IMG/VR virus record: IMGVR_UViG_3300009379_000006
Span: 1-20,412 of that record
Strand: one strand, 5' to 3'
Length of the DNA stretch: 20,412 bases
Origin: a virus
Positions 20,319 through 20,412 of this stretch are shown here, piece by piece (position 1 is the first letter of the stretch; the number at the start of each line of letters is the position of its first letter). The position numbers were made by a program, and so were the translations under genes. The notes under the pieces were generated by a model that saw nothing but the letters and a program-made list of their open reading frames with translations, made no database searches and was not told the DNA's origin.

Positions 20319-20412
20319 TCTATTGCTCGCACACACTGGGTTAAAAAAAATTTCGGCATCAGCTCCCGGGGTGTTTCTCGCTAAAAGCGTAAGGAACATA
20401 ACCCTCCAGGCA

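Larger units (their letters stand above)
20101..20412. other. Gene-free left-end region
   Basis: No gene is supported on either strand. The stretch holds TTTAAACGC twice (20112, 20134), GTCGCAAGCA twice (20153, 20203), GTCGCATG (20311) and a phased TTCCC repeat (20271-20310). The plus strand ends in CACACA at 20330-20335, a possible phage terminus; 20336-20412 may then be host DNA. Confidence 0.5.

Noticed and set aside
20361-20385. Third copy of the late-promoter motif (GGTGTTTC near 20369)
   Set aside because: Only GAAACACC-type bases match; the CCCCTnAA block and spacing are missing and no phage gene follows on the minus strand.
1-20412. CRISPR array, rRNA, integrase or insertion sequence
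   Set aside because: No regular repeat-spacer pattern, no rRNA-like sequence and no recombinase other than the MuA-like transposase were seen.

Overview
The window holds about two thirds of a Mu-like transposable (pro)phage. It covers the regulatory, transposition and middle regions, the lysis cassette and the head genes, and is cut off at the start of the tail region. Almost every phage gene lies on the minus strand, so the element reads right to left. Three genes face the other way: an S24-type repressor, a small zinc-ribbon membrane protein to its right, and an unrecognised gene between transposase A and ATPase B. The host is probably a Gram-negative proteobacterium-like or Desulfobacterota-like bacterium with GC-rich DNA. 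This rests only on base composition and phage family, and no host gene is present to confirm it. Bases 1-70 are not biological: they are an Illumina P7/Nextera index adapter, so the contig starts inside an adapter read-through and the first gene is cut there.

Layout from right to left. (1) 20050-20412: terminator, then a gene-free stretch with three GTCGCA-type sites and a 10-bp-phased repeat that may be the phage left (transposase-binding) end, possibly followed by about 80 bp of host DNA. (2) 18518-20049: cargo gene, LexA/CI-like repressor, and an AT-rich operator block with repeated GTTTGCA sites over a good minus-strand sigma70-type promoter. (3) 17225-18472: four small early genes (two zinc-binding, one HTH/Ner-like, one unknown). 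(4) 12033-17206: MuA transposase, an inverted cargo gene, MuB, a small zinc ribbon, GemA (gp16), a small basic protein and DUF3164. (5) 9924-11767: small middle genes, one with an in-frame UGA, ending with a Mor/C-family activator. (6) 8511-9805: lysis region (DUF5675, holin-like protein, TraR/DksA zinc finger). (7) 71-8514: head module in Mu order: gp25, gp26, gp27 (small terminase), gp28 (large terminase), gp29 (portal), gp30/F, I with internal scaffold Z, T, gp35-like, gp36, and a truncated virion-morphogenesis gene (G).

How it probably works: the repressor holds the early promoter at the GTTTGCA operators. Its self-cleavage signature suggests DNA-damage induction, unlike Mu itself. Early transcription gives A and B (replicative transposition) and then the Mor/C-like activator. 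That activator would switch on late promoters, and a conserved 42-bp motif found at the same distance (64-65 bp) before the DUF5675 gene and gene I, the positions of Mu Plys and PI, is the natural candidate site. GC hairpins just upstream insulate both late promoters. A gam-like host-nuclease inhibitor, a mom gene and all tail genes are absent from the window; the tail genes probably lie beyond the left edge.
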